This document shows, piece after piece, positions 7,321-16,446 of a stretch of DNA of 64,000 bases; position 1 is the stretch's first letter; every line of letters starts with the position of its first letter. Origin of the DNA: Clostridium_X cadaveris (GTDB lineage Bacteria > Bacillota > Clostridia > Clostridiales > Clostridiaceae); the NCBI RefSeq assembly GCF_039521325.1, contig NZ_BAAACD010000007.1, one strand, 5' to 3'. The position numbers and the translations under genes are program-made. The notes below the pieces were generated by a model. It was not told where the DNA came from and did not search any database. It saw only the letters and a program-made list of their open reading frames with translations.

Positions 7321-7646
7321 CTTTCCTATTAGGTAGTTTCATAACTTCCTCAAATAATTCCAATGATTCAGATGATTCGAAAGTTAATGTTTCTATATAG
7401 TCTTCCAAATGTAATGTATTCCTTCTAAAAAAAGTGTTGTTTTTATTCTTTGCTTTATTAATTGCTACTCTGATAAGCCATGCACGTATATGTTGCTCTG
7501 TTTCAAAATCATTTTTTTGATAAATACTGAATAAATGTATCCTGAACAACATCTTCTGCATCTTGAGCGTTTTTGCATAAATTAAAAGCTATTACATAAA
7601 TATTGTTCTTGTACTTTTCAATCAATATCTCTACCGATAACCTCAT
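7304..7646 (-). pseudogene. ECF sigma factor, frameshifted and lacking region 4
   Basis: The ATG at 7646 has AAGGAG upstream and encodes MRLSVEILIEKYKNNIYVIA with the region 2 block DAEDVVQDTFIQYLSKK. A run of seven A then shifts the frame; the next frame continues NDFETEQHIRAWLIRVAINK and on to EVMKLPN. At that point region 4 should begin, but the frame passes directly into the leader of the next gene and stops (RKDEKNK). So the gene has both a homopolymer frameshift and a deletion of its DNA-binding region. Confidence 0.78.
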
Positions 7647-7744
7647 GAGTCTACTCCTTAATCTATTTGAAAGCCTTTCACTGATAATACAACTGAGAAT
7701 AATAAAAGGTTACAATATGTACCCCAAAATTTTCTATGGTATTT

Positions 7745-7783
7745 TAAAAAGCACTGATTCTCTATATGAGTTCAGTGCTTTAA
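7745..7783 (-). terminator. Terminator of the GNAT gene
   Basis: AAAGCACTGA (7748-7757) pairs perfectly with TCAGTGCTTT (7772-7781). On the minus strand the hairpin is followed by TTTTAAAAT. It lies about 90 bp after the GNAT stop. Confidence 0.7.
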
Positions 7784-7874
7784 TTCCGATAGAATTGTAT
7801 ATTATATAAATAATCCATACCTAAAATTCAGATTTATTTAATTTATCTCGCTTATTATGATTATTTTGCTGGAG

Positions 7875-8333
7875 TTAGAGGAACTTGTTCATTGATGTAT
7901 AATTTGATACTCGAAATCCAAGATTTTCATATAATGGTTTCCCTTTTTCAGTTGACATTAAATCAACTGCAGCAACGCCTAATAGCTTTGCTTCAGATAA
8001 AAGTTCATTCATAACTTTCGTTGCAATGCCTTTTCTTCTATATTGAGGGTATGTAAAGACATTGTACACTGTACCAACAAGATATGATGAAAACGCTATT
8101 AGCGGAGGTCTTTCCACGATTGACATAAATGCAGTTGCTAATACTTCATTTTCATTCTCGGCAATGATAGCAATAAATCCCTTGTTAAGATGTTGAGTGA
8201 AATATTCTTCTAACTTCCTTCTAATATCTTGCACTTCTTCCGAAGAAGACACACCTTTTTCTGCAAACAGGTATTCCATACGAATCTTTATGAGGAAGTC
8301 AATGTCCTCTTTAACCGTTTTTCTTACTTTCAT
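7875..8333 (-). CDS. GNAT-family N-acetyltransferase
   Basis: A 152-residue acetyltransferase. Motif A with the acetyl-CoA pyrophosphate loop is seen in VYNVFTYPQYRRKGIATKVM (Q/R-x-x-G-x-G/A type), and motif B in VDLMSTEKGKPLYENLGF. The start at 8333 (MKVRKTVKEDIDF) is chosen because AAGGTGG lies upstream; the longer form begins with a GTG inside that site. Substrate is not evident from sequence. Single gene with its own terminator. Confidence 0.88.
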   Translation of the reverse strand: MKVRKTVKEDIDFLIKIRMEYLFAEKGVSSSEEVQDIRRKLEEYFTQHLNKGFIAIIAENENEVLATAFMSIVERPPLIAFSSYLVGTVYNVFTYPQYRRKGIATKVMNELLSEAKLLGVAAVDLMSTEKGKPLYENLGFRVSNYTSMNKFL

Positions 8334-8404
8334 GTTTTGCACCACCTTATATGTTTATAATTTTCAGTTAGCACTTTAATAAATATATGAAGTTACTCTA
8401 TCCA

Positions 8405-8503
8405 CTATTTTACAAACACATAATAAATAGACGTAACAATTACTCCTGCAATAAAGAAGAACCCAAATACATAAGGCAACCACCTTTTTAAATCCTTACT
8501 CAT
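8405..8503 (-). CDS. 32-residue single-pass membrane peptide
   Basis: An ATG at 8503 preceded by GGGGGGAG encodes MSKDLKRWLPYVFG followed by a hydrophobic helix (FFFIAGVIVTSIYYVF) and a terminal Lys. A charged N-terminus, one 20-residue helix and a strong ribosome binding site make it a credible small membrane protein. I do not recognise the family. Confidence 0.6.
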   Translation of the reverse strand: MSKDLKRWLPYVFGFFFIAGVIVTSIYYVFVK

Positions 8504-8615
8504 AACACACTCCCCCCTTTATTAATCTTAGTAATCTTTACTTAGTGTTATAATACAATTATGAATTAATTATAACATATTTTGTAAACACCATATTATT
8601 CAGTTATCAAAGAGG

Positions 8616-8990
8616 TTATTTATTTATAATTTCATCTTTTGGCAAACCATGTTTTTTGTACCCTGTTGATATAGCAAAATCAAAATATTTAATTATATTC
8701 TCTTTAATAATCTTATCAGAATTTAGTGAACCATGATGTGGTAACTTAATTATATGATTATTACCAAAAACAAACTTTTTATTTTTATGGTGCATACTTT
8801 CAATAGTAGTGTTGTCAACATCACCAGTTAATCACACACTTAATGAATTTGAGTTAATACTTTGTCATCATTTATAGCTTTTAAATTAAAGCCATATTAT
8901 TATTTGAATATGGTAGATATGTGATACCTGTAAGCAATAATTTACCAGATATTCCTTGCTTGAAATTTCTATTGAGTAGATTAGGTACCA
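8616..8990 (-). pseudogene. ComEC/Rec2-like metallo-beta-lactamase-fold protein, C-terminal remnant
   Basis: Pieces in shifting frames read VPNLLNRNFKQGISGKLLL, ITYLPYSNNN, FNLKAINDDKV, NSLSV then a TGA, then LTGDVDNTTIE and KLPHHGSLNS. The TGD and LPHHGS blocks are the metal-ligand motifs of the ComEC-type MBL fold. At least two frameshifts and a nonsense codon, with no upstream half, show this is a decayed gene. Bases 8991-9061 hold nothing I can recognise. Confidence 0.65.
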
Positions 8991-9061
8991 CTAATTCCTG
9001 TTAGCATTTGTTTAAGCGAAAGCGGCTGCACATATTCTTATTCTTGTTAACTATTTTTTAT

Positions 9062-9171
9062 AAAAAAAAGACCCCTATACTATTTCCTAGTATAGAGATC
9101 TGACTTTGTCATCTTAACTTAATGACATTGCTATATAGATAGACTCTCTTTTATTAGTGTCTATCTTATAG
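9062..9171 (-). terminator. Two hairpins ending the giant surface-protein transcript
   Basis: On the minus strand a hairpin with stem ATAGATAGAC/GTCTATCTTAT (9133-9171) is followed by a second, stronger one. The second has stem CTATACTA/TAGTATAG extended by AGA/TCT (9069-9102) and runs into TTTTTTTT. Together they form a double terminator about 40 bp beyond the stop at 9210. Confidence 0.75.
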
Positions 9172-9209
9172 ATTCCACTTTAAATTGATGCACATTCTCT
9201 TTTTTTCAT

Positions 9210-12200
9210 TTAAGCTATTTTCTTTTTACCACATAGTAAATACACGATACATCCACCGACCAGTGCACCTATTACAATTCCAACGATAAGCTGATTGTTT
9301 CCTGTTTCAGCTTTTCCACTCACCACTTTCTCTTTTAGTTCTTCTGTAGATTTGTCCTTGACCTCTTGTTTTTGTTTTGATTCTTGTTTTGGCACCTCTT
9401 TTTGCTCTACTGCTGCTGCTACCTCTTTTTCAACAGGAGTATCTTTCTCAACTACCTTTTCCACTATTTTTGTCTCGCATTTATGAGAATTCAGTTGTTT
9501 ATTCAGTCTGTCTATCTCTGCTTGTAGTTGTTCTTTGTCCGCCTTAAGCTGCTCATTCTCTGCTACAAATGGATTAGATGTAATCACAAATGTTTTCGAA
9601 ATTTCGCCATTGTATCCATTCACCCCAGTAACTACAACAGTTGCTGTACCTACTTCAATATTGTTTTTATAGCTTACAACAAAATCTTTTCCTTCTGTTA
9701 ATCCCTCAATACTTACAGTAGGTTTCAACTCTGTGCCTGTATAAGGGACTGCATCAGCTGATAATTTAATACTATTCTCATAAGCGGAAATAGGCCAAAT
9801 TCCTGCATATGTAATACTATAAGAATCATCTACAAAGCTTAAGTGTGCATAATTTTTTGTAATAATCTCAACTACGTGAGAACCATCTTTTCCTGAATTA
9901 TTTAAAAATGGTTTCTCTCCTATTTTTTTAATGCTATTTGGTAAATATACAGTTTCCAATAATGCTTCTTTAAATGCAAATTTTCCAATATATTCTACAC
10001 CTTCTTCAATTACTAATTTTGTAAGTGTAGTTGCTTTGTATGTCCCTTCAAATGCTGATTCTCCAATTTCTTTGACATTGCCTGGAATGGTCAATGAAGA
10101 TAAATGGTGTAGGTGGAATGCCTTTTCACCAATTTTCTCAACAGATTTTGGAATAGTAAGAGATGTTAATCTAGCTCCTGCAAATGCTGTCGCTCCAATT
10201 TCAGTAACCGTATCTGGAATTTCAATGGATTCAAGATGAATATTCATGGAGAATACACCTTTAGGAATAATTGTAACTCCTGAAGAAAGTTTCAATTCTT
10301 TAATGTCATTTGTAGCGAACGCTCCATCCCCAAGCTTTGTAACTGTATCTGGAATCTGTACTTTTACAAGATCATTCCCATAAAATGCACGATAACCAAT
10401 TTCAGTAACACTCTTTAAATCTACTTCTGTTAATGCATTTTGAGAAAATGCCTCTTTTCCAATCGTTTGAATACCATTGGGAAGTTTAACAGAACGCATA
10501 CCATTTGGTGAATATATCCCAAACTTTGTAATTACAACTTCATTATCTGGAATCTTAAATGCACCCTCCCCTACTGCAACAATTGTTTTTCCATCTGGAG
10601 TTGTATCTGGAAGAACTAATTCACGTAATTGAGTACGTTTTACCTGTCCACTTTCTGACCATCCAGTTATAGTTGCGGTACCTTCATCATATGTGAAATC
10701 TTTATGATTCCATCCACTTCCTAGTAATTCATCATAAATAACTCTGTGAGAATAGTTGTTTGCATATGATGTATTGTATGCATTTACTTTTGATTCATCT
10801 GAAACACGGACAACAACGATTGGTTCCGCTGGCTTTGACTTATTTCCAAAAATACAATCCGCTGCTTTATCTATAGTAGAAAGAACAGTTGTACTTGGAA
10901 GTGTTACTTCTTCAATTGCCGAACCGACAAATGCCTCTTGTCCAATACTTAACAACCCTTCATGTAACACTAGTGTTTTAAGTTTTCCTGTATATCCTTC
11001 TTGATTTACTCTAAACGCATATTTTCCGATATTTTTAACGTTAGAAGGAATTTCCAATGTAACTAAATTGTGATTTTCAAATGCTCGTTGTTCAATTTCT
11101 ACCAATGTGCTAGGTAAACTTAATTCTTCCACATGAGTTCCTGCAAATGCCTGTTTTCCTATTTCTTTTACACCTTCTGGAATTGCAATATTCTTTAATT
11201 CAATAGCTGAAGCAAAGGCTGATTGAGGAATCACTTCCACATTCCTAGATAATTTTACTTCTTTCAAGTTAGCACTGCCTGTAAAGCTTCCAATTCCCAT
11301 TGTAGTTACGCTATCTGGAATAGATACCGATTCTAATTTTGAATTTTGGAAAGCAGTCTGACCAATCTCAACCAATCCATCCGGAAGGTTAATTGCTTTC
11401 ATTTCTGCTTCATAAGTCAATGTTGTATTTAACGCAAATGTCCATTTACCTATTTTAGTTAAGCTATCTGGCAAAACAATACTAGCTGGTGTATAGTTTT
11501 TATCCCCTTCGCTATACACAAAAATTCCTACATTATTTGCACCATCACCTAACGCTACAATCTTCTCTCCTGTTAGTCCTACCTTTGGTAACTCCAGCCT
11601 TGGATTAATCTTAATTTTATCTTTTCCATCGTTTGACAACCCTGTAATGCTTGTACCTGCTACATCATAAGTAAAATCCTTTTCATTCCATGATGTATAT
11701 TTAGATGGAATGGTTCCAACAATTAGTTTTTGTACGTTAGACTTTTTATTATCTATATGGTCAATATAATTGCCAGTAGCATCAGCCTTGTACATGTACA
11801 CAATGCCACCTTTTTTCTCTGAAGCCGTTCCTGACGTTACCGGCTCCATACCTGTATTTTGCATAAATGCCCATTTTGTAACTTTCTCTGTATTCACAGG
11901 AAGTTGTACTGCGCTAATCTGATTGACAGCAAATGCCTGAGTGTCAATGTTTAAAGCAAAATCAGTAGATTCTGTAAAGGATAGTAACTGAATCTGATTC
12001 TGAGCAAAAGAAGCATTTCCGATAAACATCAATGTTTTTGGAAATATAACTCTAGAAAGTTGGTTTTGTTTAAATGCATTTCCACCAACGTAAATAACTC
12101 CTTCTGGTAATTCTAATGATGTCAACTTGTTTTTTCTGAATGCACCGCTAAGGATATAGAAATTCCCTCTCTGTGCAATTCCCGTGGCATCTGTTTTCCA

Positions 12201-14270
12201 AAAGTCTTCACTGTGTTGTGTCATAACACCTTCTGGTAATGTTAATTTTGTAATTCCTTTTTCTTTGAAGGCATTGGCCCCTACCCCTTCTACAACTCTT
12301 CCTGTTGGGTCCTTTGCAGGAATAACCAATTCCTTATTTGTTGAGAGTTTTCCTTCGCCCTGTTCCGAGAAACCTTTCACAACCCATACTGTGATATTAT
12401 TAGTTGAAGAATATTCCGATGCTGGATATAAAGCCACGCTTTCTTCTCCATAAGTAAAATCCTCTGCTGTCCATACAGATGTGTCTGTTAAATACACTTT
12501 ATGATAATCAGACGTTGGAAAGTTTTTTGTATCTTCATACTGAGTTTTTGAAGAAACATAAACTTTTGTCACCAATGCTTGAGTACTATCTGAATATTCT
12601 TTTCTAAAAGTATTCTTATGAAGTTTTGTAACTGTAGTAGGAAGCTCTATTTCAGAAATCACTTTGTTTCTAAATGCATCTGCACCAATTGTTTTCAAGC
12701 CTTCCTGTAAAATCACTTCACATGGTCCATTCAAATAGTTCTTCGTGGAGAAAGCGTAACTCCCAATACTTGTGACAGTTGATGGGATTTCTATTTTACT
12801 AAAATTATTTCCAGCAAACGCACGGCTTCCAATTTCTGTAATACCTTCATGTAATTCAATACTTGTTAACTTATCCATCCAGTTATCACCATCACTACAT
12901 CCAAATGCACTGTCTGGAATCTTTGTCAATCCTTTTGATAAGCTAATTCGTTCTAATTTCGGATTGGTTGCAAATGCACCACTTCCTAATGAGGTAACAC
13001 TGTTTGGTAAGATAACGCTTGTTAAGTTATTTGTTTGGAAGGCCACATTTCCTATTTTCTCTAATTTAGAAGGGAATGTAACTTCTTTCAAATCATTATT
13101 TTGAAATGCAAAGTTGCCAATTATTTTTACACCACTTGGTAGATAAACGGATTCAAATTTTTCCGTTTCTGATGCGAACAAACCATATCCACCAAAAGGC
13201 GCACTACCAATCTCCGTAATATACTGACCATCTTTGTTAAATTCCGGAATTACTAGATGCTTATTGGTTTTTCTTTTATCTATTCCTGAATCTGACAAAC
13301 CTGTGATTGTTGTGCCATCCACAGTAAAATCACTAATGTTCCATAGCAGATTCGTATCACCAGAACCATTGGTTACGACCAACTTCTGCACATATGATTT
13401 TTGCGATGCGGTTTCTTTTCCTGTATGATGAATGCGATCTTTTCCTTCCAATTCTGCATTATCTGTGTACATATACACAACACCAGCATCATGTTTTACT
13501 CCATCAACTATGTATGTTTTGTAAGTATCCTTTGCAGTTGCTTCAATTGGTTCCATTCCTGTGTTTAATATGAACGCATCTTTGTTTACTACTTCTGTAT
13601 AATCTGGTAAACGAACTGATTTAATAAAGTTATTTGCAAATGTCATCCCATGCATTTCAAGTTGAAAATCACATGTAGTTGGAAAATTAACCGTTGTGAT
13701 TCTATTTTTCGAAAATGCCTGTGTTTCTAACCACCAAATTGTTTTTGGTAATTTTACAGTTTCAATTTTATTATTCATAAATGCATTTGATAAAACTGCA
13801 ATTACTCCTTCTGGCAAAACTACCGAAGTTAATTGGTTACCCGAAAATGCATTTTCAGCAATCACAAAATTCCCTCTCTTGGTTACTTTATGAGTAATGG
13901 TATCGTCATAGTCTACCATCATTCCCGTAGGGAATACTACTGATGTAAGTCCTTTCCCTTTAAACGCACTACCAGCTATGCCTACAATGGCATATCCCTC
14001 ATCATCAACTGATGGGATTACTAAATCTTTGCTCTTTGTTAATTTTTCTTCACCCGATTCAGAAAAACCTGTAATCGCCACTCCTTTGACTTTAATTTGT
14101 CTTGTGTAATCGCAACCATACAAATCTTTTTCATAAGTTCCATATGTGAAATCTTTTGATGTCCAGACTACTTCACTTTGGTTTTTCACATTTGTTGCGA
14201 ATACGGGAATTGCATCTGACATTAGCATAATAAAACATAACAGCAATGCAATCCATCTTCTCTTTTTCAT
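9210..14270 (-). CDS. Giant BspA-like leucine-rich-repeat surface protein
   Basis: A 1686-residue secreted protein. A signal peptide (MKKRRWIALLLCFIMLM, cleavage after PVFA) is followed by five modules. Each opens with a W..KDFTY...ITG.S..G.DK header and continues with LRR_5 repeats of the form AF..N.L..V.LP..V..IG, typical of Treponema pallidum/BspA-type proteins. Modules alternate between two header subtypes. After residue 1500 there is an Ig-like domain (LSADAVPYTGTELKPTVSIE), a coiled coil (LKADKEQLQAEIDRLNKQL), a Lys/Glu-rich spacer and a C-terminal membrane helix ending GKKKIA. No LPxTG motif is seen, so it is probably membrane-tethered, not sortase-linked. The ATG at 14270 is chosen because GGGGGGAG lies upstream; an earlier ATG overlaps that site. 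A role in adhesion is inferred from the family. Confidence 0.9.
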   Translation of the reverse strand: MKKRRWIALLLCFIMLMSDAIPVFATNVKNQSEVVWTSKDFTYGTYEKDLYGCDYTRQIKVKGVAITGFSESGEEKLTKSKDLVIPSVDDEGYAIVGIAGSAFKGKGLTSVVFPTGMMVDYDDTITHKVTKRGNFVIAENAFSGNQLTSVVLPEGVIAVLSNAFMNNKIETVKLPKTIWWLETQAFSKNRITTVNFPTTCDFQLEMHGMTFANNFIKSVRLPDYTEVVNKDAFILNTGMEPIEATAKDTYKTYIVDGVKHDAGVVYMYTDNAELEGKDRIHHTGKETASQKSYVQKLVVTNGSGDTNLLWNISDFTVDGTTITGLSDSGIDKRKTNKHLVIPEFNKDGQYITEIGSAPFGGYGLFASETEKFESVYLPSGVKIIGNFAFQNNDLKEVTFPSKLEKIGNVAFQTNNLTSVILPNSVTSLGSGAFATNPKLERISLSKGLTKIPDSAFGCSDGDNWMDKLTSIELHEGITEIGSRAFAGNNFSKIEIPSTVTSIGSYAFSTKNYLNGPCEVILQEGLKTIGADAFRNKVISEIELPTTVTKLHKNTFRKEYSDSTQALVTKVYVSSKTQYEDTKNFPTSDYHKVYLTDTSVWTAEDFTYGEESVALYPASEYSSTNNITVWVVKGFSEQGEGKLSTNKELVIPAKDPTGRVVEGVGANAFKEKGITKLTLPEGVMTQHSEDFWKTDATGIAQRGNFYILSGAFRKNKLTSLELPEGVIYVGGNAFKQNQLSRVIFPKTLMFIGNASFAQNQIQLLSFTESTDFALNIDTQAFAVNQISAVQLPVNTEKVTKWAFMQNTGMEPVTSGTASEKKGGIVYMYKADATGNYIDHIDNKKSNVQKLIVGTIPSKYTSWNEKDFTYDVAGTSITGLSNDGKDKIKINPRLELPKVGLTGEKIVALGDGANNVGIFVYSEGDKNYTPASIVLPDSLTKIGKWTFALNTTLTYEAEMKAINLPDGLVEIGQTAFQNSKLESVSIPDSVTTMGIGSFTGSANLKEVKLSRNVEVIPQSAFASAIELKNIAIPEGVKEIGKQAFAGTHVEELSLPSTLVEIEQRAFENHNLVTLEIPSNVKNIGKYAFRVNQEGYTGKLKTLVLHEGLLSIGQEAFVGSAIEEVTLPSTTVLSTIDKAADCIFGNKSKPAEPIVVVRVSDESKVNAYNTSYANNYSHRVIYDELLGSGWNHKDFTYDEGTATITGWSESGQVKRTQLRELVLPDTTPDGKTIVAVGEGAFKIPDNEVVITKFGIYSPNGMRSVKLPNGIQTIGKEAFSQNALTEVDLKSVTEIGYRAFYGNDLVKVQIPDTVTKLGDGAFATNDIKELKLSSGVTIIPKGVFSMNIHLESIEIPDTVTEIGATAFAGARLTSLTIPKSVEKIGEKAFHLHHLSSLTIPGNVKEIGESAFEGTYKATTLTKLVIEEGVEYIGKFAFKEALLETVYLPNSIKKIGEKPFLNNSGKDGSHVVEIITKNYAHLSFVDDSYSITYAGIWPISAYENSIKLSADAVPYTGTELKPTVSIEGLTEGKDFVVSYKNNIEVGTATVVVTGVNGYNGEISKTFVITSNPFVAENEQLKADKEQLQAEIDRLNKQLNSHKCETKIVEKVVEKDTPVEKEVAAAVEQKEVPKQESKQKQEVKDKSTEELKEKVVSGKAETGNNQLIVGIVIGALVGGCIVYLLCGKKKIA

Positions 14271-14453
14271 AATCTCTCCCCCCATATTTAGACATATTTA
14301 CTTTAATAATATCACCTTAACCTATAATTTCCAACACATTTACTTATTGATATTTTCGATTGATTATCATCTTATATATTATATTTTTCTATATATTGCT
14401 TTTTTTCGATTTTTATGGGATAATAAGCGTAAATAAAATTTGGGAGCAATTTT

Positions 14454-15413
14454 ATGATACTGTGGTATTTATTATTTGGAATAGGGTTTGGAGTCATTTT
14501 GCAACGCTCACATATTTGTTTTGTGTCTGCAATGAGTGATCCTCAGATTACAGGCTCAACAGAAATATTTCGTTCTATTTTGATTGGAATTCTCACCTCA
14601 TCTCTTGGAATTACAATCATGAAATATTTATCAAATGGCGCATTGGATTTACTAGGTGTTTCTACTATTAGTATTCCACTTATGTTCGGAGCATTTTTGT
14701 TTGGAATAGGAATGATGCTTGCTGGAACATGTGCTTCTGGAATGTTCATTCGATTAGCAGAAGGATGTATGGTACACCTTTTCACCATTCCCAGTGTGAT
14801 TATTGGTTATCTGATTGGTACCAAACACTATACTACACTTTGGTCTAACTTCATCGTGGATGCACCTGTCATTTTTTTGCCACATGAAATCGGGTGGAGC
14901 GCTGGCATCGTTTCTAATATTTTAATTATACTTTTGCTCTATTTGGCAGCACGAAAGTATGAATCATCCACTGCCATCTCATATCAATCTAATTATTTAT
15001 ACGGTGCTATCTGTTTAGGAATACTTAATGTACTTCATTTTTTTGTATTAAAGTCTACATGGTCAATTACTGGAGCATTCTTTTGGTTTGGTGAACTCTC
15101 CACTGTAAAAGTGGATTCCCTCATGGCTGCTCTCGGACCAAATCTAAGAAATTTTGGGTTATTTCTCGGTGCTTTCTTATCCGTACTAGTGTGCAAAAAA
15201 TTTCATATACAAAAAATCCGTTCGTACAAACAGATTTTGAAATCGGTGATAGGCGGTTTGCTTATGGGATATGGTGCTTGTATTGCTGGTGGCTGTAATA
15301 TCAGCGCATTTTTTATTAGTGCAGCTTCACTTTCACTATCAGCTTGGATCTTTCTAATCTTTTTGTTTATGGGCTCATTTGTTGGAATTAAAATATTATA
15401 TAAATTATTGTAG
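14454..15413 (+). CDS. YeeE/YedE-family sulfur-compound transporter
   Basis: A 319-residue membrane protein with two similar halves. Conserved Cys motifs are visible at RSHICFVSA (Cys22), GIGMMLAGTCASG (about Cys93) and MGYGACIAGGCNISAFF near the C-terminus, matching the thiosulfate transporter TsuA and relatives, including YedE proteins linked to selenium metabolism. It is divergent from the giant surface protein across a 183-bp AT-rich promoter region. It overlaps its stop codon with the ribosome binding site of the next gene, which starts eight bases later, so the two are translationally coupled. Thiosulfate or a related sulfur/selenium species is the likely substrate. Confidence 0.87.
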   Translation: MILWYLLFGIGFGVILQRSHICFVSAMSDPQITGSTEIFRSILIGILTSSLGITIMKYLSNGALDLLGVSTISIPLMFGAFLFGIGMMLAGTCASGMFIRLAEGCMVHLFTIPSVIIGYLIGTKHYTTLWSNFIVDAPVIFLPHEIGWSAGIVSNILIILLLYLAARKYESSTAISYQSNYLYGAICLGILNVLHFFVLKSTWSITGAFFWFGELSTVKVDSLMAALGPNLRNFGLFLGAFLSVLVCKKFHIQKIRSYKQILKSVIGGLLMGYGACIAGGCNISAFFISAASLSLSAWIFLIFLFMGSFVGIKILYKLL

Positions 15414-15420
15414 GTAACTT

Positions 15421-15966
15421 ATGGAAAAAAAGAAATTAAAGAATATAACTTTATATCATAAAGAACAAATAACGATTATTCTCCTATTAGTTGCATTTTT
15501 CCTTTGTGGTTTGAAATTGCCACAGATTCGTGAACAACTATCGAAATCAACACCGAATACATGCACGAATATGATTGTTGAGAAGGAAGATTCTGTTATA
15601 GATCATGCTACAGACGAACTTCAAGATACTTCCAATGCAGTAGCCGAAAAAACAGAAGCGGATACTCCTATGTCTGAAGTTGCATCAGTGCCCACTACTA
15701 TAGAGTCGCAACAACCTCATACTCCTGTTGATGCTTCCAAAAACGTATCACCTACCCCTACAATGCCCGAGGAAAATAAACCTCATGAATCCACCACTTC
15801 TCCTTCGACTACTCCAGTTGAAAAAGAATGGGTTCCACCAGTGTATAGGACGATTCACCATGATGCCGTATACGAAACCAAACGTGTTGTTTCCTGCAAT
15901 TATTGCAATGAAATCTTTCTAACAGTAGGTGAATTTCAAATTCACAAAGATGCGAATGGCGGATGA
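15421..15966 (+). CDS. Membrane-anchored protein with a C-terminal zinc-finger-like motif (frame continues past an in-frame TGA)
   Basis: A 181-residue product to the first stop. It has a short basic N-terminus, one membrane helix (ITIILLLVAFFLCGLKL, about residues 17-33), a long Thr/Pro/Glu-rich linker likely outside the membrane, and a C-terminal domain with HHDAVYETKRVVSCNYCNEI. The pattern CX2CX12HX6 ends exactly at the TGA (15964-15966), where a C2HC finger would need its last Cys. The same frame then continues 32 codons to TAA at 16063 with AWDEEVLVSEGYYK, a block I recall from full-length relatives. It is either a truncated gene or a recoded one. It is coupled to the YeeE/YedE gene upstream. 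Confidence 0.7.
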   Translation: MEKKKLKNITLYHKEQITIILLLVAFFLCGLKLPQIREQLSKSTPNTCTNMIVEKEDSVIDHATDELQDTSNAVAEKTEADTPMSEVASVPTTIESQQPHTPVDASKNVSPTPTMPEENKPHESTTSPSTTPVEKEWVPPVYRTIHHDAVYETKRVVSCNYCNEIFLTVGEFQIHKDANGG

Positions 15967-16065
15967 GCCGGCTTACATACAACTTGCAGGTATGTAAGTC
16001 AGCAGGTACTCGTAAAAGAAGCATGGGATGAAGAAGTTCTGGTTTCTGAAGGATATTATAAATAA
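15964..16065 (+). other. In-frame TGA, hairpin and conserved-looking continuation
   Basis: Directly after TGA lies a stem-loop: CTTACATAC (15972-15980) pairs perfectly with GTATGTAAG (15990-15998) around the 9-base loop AACTTGCAG, with partial outer pairing GCCGG/TCAGC. The frame stays open for 32 codons through GLHTTCRYVSQQVLVKEAWD to TAA. Bacterial SECIS elements occupy this position, but the loop does not start with G as many do, so this is only a candidate. Confidence 0.4.
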
Positions 16066-16106
16066 AAGGATCTGCGCACTAAGTAATTTAGTTCGCAGGT
16101 CCTTTT
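16064..16106 (+). terminator. Strong hairpin terminator
   Basis: AAAAGGA-CTGCG-ACTAA pairs with TTAGT-CGCAG-TCCTTTT in a 17-pair stem, ending TTTT. It begins at the TAA that closes the extended reading frame, which fits that TAA being the ancestral stop. Confidence 0.8.
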
Positions 16107-16300
16107 GCGTTGACCACTTTGCACAGCACACCATCAAGATAAATATGATATTTATTAATAATACTTAGTATTGATCATTATATATTTTATTTTGCGAGAG
16201 TAGAAGTCTAAAGTGAAATTCATTCCCCAAAATAACATCATCATAAATAAAATATATAAACTTGGATTTTTAATTGTTCTATAGGCATAAAAACTAAATA

Positions 16301-16352
16301 AAAAAACACACATCTATTACTAGAACTTAATATTCTAATAATAAATGTGTGC
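16301..16352 (-). terminator. Terminator of the GGGtGRT operon
   Basis: CACACAT-TATTA-TAGAA pairs with TTCTA-TAATA-ATGTGTG. On the minus strand it runs into TTTTTTTATTTAG. The rest of the gap 16107-16446 holds no gene or recognised element. Confidence 0.75.
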
Positions 16353-16446
16353 TTACTTTTCTGGGCCAGCAAATTATCCATATAGGACATAAATTGTCCC
16401 ATCATGGACAAAATATGCTCACCTCATATATTTTATAAATTTAATA

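Noticed and set aside
12184..12453. Several 60-110-codon plus-strand frames inside the giant LRR gene
   Set aside because: They are antisense shadows of the repeat codons with no start signals or family match.
16111..16300. Small coding gene in the gap after the zinc-finger-like gene
   Set aside because: No frame with a ribosome site and plausible composition was found.
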